Origin: CAYGWX01 sp964353855 [NCBI: uncultured bacterium]
GTDB lineage: Bacteria > Edwardsbacteria > CAYGWX01
Length of the DNA: 9,564 bases
Reading direction: 5' to 3'
Assembly (NCBI GenBank): GCA_964353855.1
Contig: CAYGWX010000048.1
Span: 9,062 to 18,625, forward strand
Every line of letters begins with the position of its first letter. Within the stretch, counting starts at the first letter, position 1. The notes beneath the pieces were generated by a model. The model was not told where the DNA came from, did no database searches, and saw only the letters and a program-made list of their open reading frames with translations. Both the position numbers and the translations under genes were made by a program. This document shows, one piece after another, positions 6,450 to 9,564 of the stretch.

Positions 6450-7634
6450 TTAGAGCAAGCTATTTAGGATAGCATCCATATTAGAAACAAAATGACCAAA
6501 TCCGTAGCGTTCAAATTCAATCTCTTCACCGAAAAGACACTTATATCGTTTCTCTGTATCTTCAACTAACCTAAGTTTATTTCTGCGTTCATCCTCGTCG
6601 TCGCCTTCCAAATCCAAAAAGTCAACAACAAGAATTTTGGGCCTTGCCTCTGAATTAGCTATCGCACGAGTAAGCATACATCGGATATGAATATCTGCAT
6701 CTTGCAACGAATAGCCGATGAAGATCAGCAACTTCGACCTTAAAACGCTCTGCTCCGCACGCACCCAAGTTTCCTTTAAAATGCGGTTATCGTAAATCTT
6801 AAACATCGTTGGAGTAACAATTAAAGTCTCGTAGGGTGAAGTGCACGCTGGGACCCCACCTTCCGAAGCGCATAAATAATTGCGATGTTGAGTCCTTAAC
6901 GCTCCCTTCTCAAAAACAGTGATATCAAGCTCTTGACAGCGAGGACACCACAGCCAATTAAGAGAGCCGTGCAATTTATATAAAGGAATCTTGCCACGAT
7001 TAAATTGTGACGATGCGACAGGACCGCCGTTGTAATAACCTCTATAGTAAATTTCTGATCCACCTACCCCAATCCATATTTCTTCCTCCCCCCTACGGAG
7101 AGAATCCCGCCTCTCAAGAACATGTCTCACAATTATCCCGTAATTGTAATCCTCAACACTGAATAGCTCATTGTCTAAGACAATATCATAGTTTGTGGAA
7201 ATAAGAGAGAGCCTGGGATTTTCTATTACATTTAATTTTTCAACAAAATCGCGCATTACACTGATATTAGGACATTGGTCAGGTGCAAGTTTTTTTGCAA
7301 ATACTACACACATCAAATAAAGAAGATCGTTTTTTATCTTGAGGATATCCTCATATCTTAACTCACGTGTTAGAGAGGACCTCTCATGGCTGTAAAGGTC
7401 TAATAAACTTAACACATCTTCAATACGAGGCAATAAACCCGCTTCATAATTTGAAACCCCATATATTTTCCTCATAAACGTCCGTAACGCCTGAACTATG
7501 TCATTTGAGCTTTCACCATGAAGACACAGAATTTCTCTGAGTAGATTGTCACCAAGAGGAGCATCCGGAGCGATAGCCTTGGTAGCACCCGCCCCAAAGA
7601 AGAATGCAATTGGCATTTCAGACCAAGCACTCAT
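6450..7634 (-). CDS. Stand-alone SIR2-like protein B (394 aa)
   Basis: A second SIR2-like protein, clearly different from its downstream neighbour but with the same layout. Motifs: FFGAGAT (12-18), STNYD (146-150, with catalytic-type N148), LHGSLNW (221-227, with H222), CPRC (230-233), IGYSL (306-310) with QDADIH after it, and VVDF (336-339). The second half of the zinc site is altered: C255 and C264 are eight residues apart instead of CxxC. A helical insertion of about 110 residues separates the glycine loop from STNYD. The start at 7634 lies 35 nt past the methyltransferase stop with a modest GAAGG site, so the gene is probably translated from the methyltransferase transcript. The shared LHGS-x-NW followed by CxxC at identical spacing in both proteins suggests ancient paralogues of one subfamily. 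NADase or abortive-infection effector is the likely role, by inference. Confidence 0.85.
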   Translation of the reverse strand: MSAWSEMPIAFFFGAGATKAIAPDAPLGDNLLREILCLHGESSNDIVQALRTFMRKIYGVSNYEAGLLPRIEDVLSLLDLYSHERSSLTRELRYEDILKIKNDLLYLMCVVFAKKLAPDQCPNISVMRDFVEKLNVIENPRLSLISTNYDIVLDNELFSVEDYNYGIIVRHVLERRDSLRRGEEEIWIGVGGSEIYYRGYYNGGPVASSQFNRGKIPLYKLHGSLNWLWCPRCQELDITVFEKGALRTQHRNYLCASEGGVPACTSPYETLIVTPTMFKIYDNRILKETWVRAEQSVLRSKLLIFIGYSLQDADIHIRCMLTRAIANSEARPKILVVDFLDLEGDDEDERRNKLRLVEDTEKRYKCLFGEEIEFERYGFGHFVSNMDAILNSLL

Positions 7635-7669
7635 GGCTTACCTTCATTCAAGTAGTTAAGTTAGCGATG

Positions 7670-9564
7670 TTACTGAGGACTTCCTTCAACGAGCTTGATT
7701 TCATCCGGCGTTAGGCCATAGAGGTCGTAGACCAAGTTATCGATCTGTCGGTCGGTGGAGGAAATCTTGCGCTGGAGGAGGGTCTTGTCGTTGTCCGACT
7801 TCGCCTTAGCCAACTCCTTGTGGAGCTCCAGCATCCGCTCGACCAGCTTGACCATCTTGTCGTGCCGGGCTTTGTCGTTGTGCTTTGAGAGATCAATCAA
7901 CCTAACCGGAAATCCTTCAAGGTATTGCCCAAAAAACCTTAGATATGTTTCTTTCTTCCCTTCGAGCCCTGCACACGTTTTGGTAAAATAAAAGGCGCCC
8001 AAAGATGAATTCAACAACCCAAGTAAATATAAATCTCGTCGTGGGATGAAGTAAGTTGTGTTTGAACTGTAGTAACCCATTTCATCCAAGGCAAAACGAG
8101 GAGTCGCAGCGATGTCCGGGAAGATGATTTTGGGACCCTCCATATACGGCACGTATTTATACTGCGGTTGCTGAAGCTCAAACCATCTTTGTTTCGTTAC
8201 ACGCTTTGCCAAGCTATCCTTAAAGGGTAGGAGATGCCGTTCAATAGCAGGGTAATCAGTCATCTTTACCCCGTGATATGTGTAAATCAGAAACAACTCA
8301 GGAGAATCAATAAAATATCTCCTTATATCCCTACCATTAAGGAAAGGCTTGATGATCTCTTTGGCATTGCGGTTACGCCTAATAATCACTTCTCGCATTC
8401 TTGCGTCAATCGTAAAAGCCTCAGCAAGCCCCGATACTATGCCCCTGCAGATAGTACCTTCACAATATTTAATCAAAGGCAAACAATTAGCTTGGAGCTT
8501 GCGAAATAAGTCTTCAATCTCTTGTCGTGAAAAGCTCCAAACAGGCTGAGCTATGGCCGTTGAAGAAACCTTGTAGGTAGTTTTATCAATGGCCTGCTCG
8601 ACGGACAAGATACTGCTTCTAACAGAATTAAACGCCTTAACAGGCAGTGGTGGTGTATATAAAGCGCCCGATTTCTTTTTTAAGTCCCGTGAGGTGAGAA
8701 GGACAATGGTTCTTATTGTTGCTCCCTGGAATACAGGCAAACCAGCAAAATCCACGACTCGTTCAATCGCTGCATTCTTCCTCAAAAACTCACGTAATGG
8801 CCTGCCATAATTAGAACGCAAAAACTTATTAGAAACGATCATACCATAACGGCCATGTTCATTGAGAAGCTTGTGCGCCCGCTCAATAAAGTAAACATAC
8901 AGATCGGAACGCTCATCGTGTGATTGGTAGTTGGCTTTGAAATAGTCCTTAAGCTCTTTAAACTCCTCCATCCGAATGTAAGGGGGATTCCCGATTACCC
9001 CATCAAACCCACCCTTTTTCATAATCCCCGGAAACTCCGCCTCCCAGTCAAAGACGTTCACCCTCTTACCGGGCTTTCCCTCTAAGAGGCTCGTTTGAGC
9101 CTCGTCCTCAAACTCCGTCCCGACCAGCGAATTCCCGCACTTGATATTCCCCCTCAAATCCGGCAGGAACGCCTCGGCATGCCCCTTCTCCTTATGCTCC
9201 CTCAAAGACGTCGAACTCTCTCCTTCCAAGAGCTTCAGATACAGCGAAAGCTGGGTCACCTCGCAAGCCTGAGGGTCAATATCCACCCCGTAGAGATTGT
9301 TCAAGAGAATGTGCCGCTTCGTATACGGCGTCAGCTTCACCGTCCCGTCCTGGTCCCGGTCAAACCAAGCCTGATACTTGCCGTTAGATTTCGGATGGTC
9401 ATGAAACCACTGCGCCAGATACTCCATGATCCTTGTAAACGCCCCCAAAAGGAACGAGCCCGAGCCGCAGGCCGGGTCCAAGATGCGTAACTCCGCCACC
9501 TGCTCCGGCGTCCGACCCTCCAAGAGCTTCCCCACCGTCTGCCCCACAATGTAATCCACGATGT
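7670..9564 (-). CDS. Eco57I/type IIG-like N6-adenine DNA methyltransferase, 5' end beyond the window
   Basis: Partial: the reading frame stays open to the window edge, so the GTG at 9559 (read as V in IVDYIVGQTVG) is internal and the true start is outside. Counting from that codon: DPACGSGSF (28-36), the AdoMet-binding motif I; LYGVDIDPQA (89-98), motif II; IGNPPYIRMEE (189-199), the catalytic NPPY motif of N6-adenine enzymes; GMIVSNKFLRS (239-249). A TaqI-like C-terminal target-recognition region covers about 400-560, with LYLLGLLNSSLGAFYF at its core. The end is a coiled helix with TDRQIDNLVYDLYGLT, typical of type IIG enzymes. Type IIG proteins usually carry a nuclease domain before motif I; that part is not in the window, so restriction-modification fusion, solitary methylase or BREX-type PglX cannot be separated. 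It is the first visible gene of the minus-strand cluster. GC content is uneven along it. Confidence 0.88.
   Translation of the reverse strand, partial: IVDYIVGQTVGKLLEGRTPEQVAELRILDPACGSGSFLLGAFTRIMEYLAQWFHDHPKSNGKYQAWFDRDQDGTVKLTPYTKRHILLNNLYGVDIDPQACEVTQLSLYLKLLEGESSTSLREHKEKGHAEAFLPDLRGNIKCGNSLVGTEFEDEAQTSLLEGKPGKRVNVFDWEAEFPGIMKKGGFDGVIGNPPYIRMEEFKELKDYFKANYQSHDERSDLYVYFIERAHKLLNEHGRYGMIVSNKFLRSNYGRPLREFLRKNAAIERVVDFAGLPVFQGATIRTIVLLTSRDLKKKSGALYTPPLPVKAFNSVRSSILSVEQAIDKTTYKVSSTAIAQPVWSFSRQEIEDLFRKLQANCLPLIKYCEGTICRGIVSGLAEAFTIDARMREVIIRRNRNAKEIIKPFLNGRDIRRYFIDSPELFLIYTYHGVKMTDYPAIERHLLPFKDSLAKRVTKQRWFELQQPQYKYVPYMEGPKIIFPDIAATPRFALDEMGYYSSNTTYFIPRRDLYLLGLLNSSLGAFYFTKTCAGLEGKKETYLRFFGQYLEGFPVRLIDLSKHNDKARHDKMVKLVERMLELHKELAKAKSDNDKTLLQRKISSTDRQIDNLVYDLYGLTPDEIKLVEGSPQ

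Noticed and set aside
9557-9559. GTG as start codon of the methyltransferase
   Set aside because: The frame is open to the window edge, and the codon sits inside a conserved-looking IVDYIV helix just before motif I, so it is an internal valine.
7670-9564. BREX pglX identity
   Set aside because: No BREX partner genes (brxA/B/C, pglZ, brxL) are in the window, and the visible part fits a type IIG enzyme at least as well; the N-terminus would be needed.

Overview
The window is bacterial: genes are tightly packed, start codons carry clear Shine-Dalgarno sequences, one gene has perfect sigma-70-type hexamers, and there are intrinsic terminators. No rRNA, tRNA, transposase or CRISPR array is visible, so I cannot name the organism. 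The GC-rich sugar genes and the palindromic intergenic repeats would suit a GC-rich, non-model bacterium or candidate phylum, but that is only an impression.

Left part (1-2990, + strand): a two-gene sugar catabolic operon. A class I xylose-isomerase homologue with altered active-site residues is followed 18 nt later by a xylulokinase-type FGGY kinase. A strong intrinsic terminator lies about 160 nt downstream. Together they should isomerise an aldose to a ketose and phosphorylate it for the pentose phosphate pathway, although the isomerase substrate is uncertain.

Middle (2990-3950, + strand): an orphan unit that looks foreign. Nine tandem 11-bp AT-rich repeats lie just upstream of a promoter with perfect TTGACA and TATAAT hexamers. 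The leader is made of purine-rich heptads. The gene encodes a 215-residue protein of unknown function, with AGA/AGG- and ATA-rich codon use and a probable fibronectin-III-like C-terminal domain. A perfect 11-bp hairpin separates it from the convergent genes to the right.

Right part (3974-9564, - strand): a defence-type gene cluster, transcribed right to left. It starts with an Eco57I/type IIG-like N6-adenine DNA methyltransferase cut by the window edge. Two different stand-alone SIR2-like proteins follow in low-GC DNA. After a 262-bp spacer full of palindromes and a G-quadruplex motif comes a protein with a possible PD-(D/E)XK nuclease core. A modification enzyme, two putative NAD-consuming effectors and a possible nuclease in one orientation suggest a composite anti-phage locus. 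No function of the set is proven by sequence alone. The two SIR2 genes are about 35% GC where counted, and the middle of the methyltransferase gene is about 41%, against about 55% at the ends of that gene. This points to horizontal transfer and domain shuffling.
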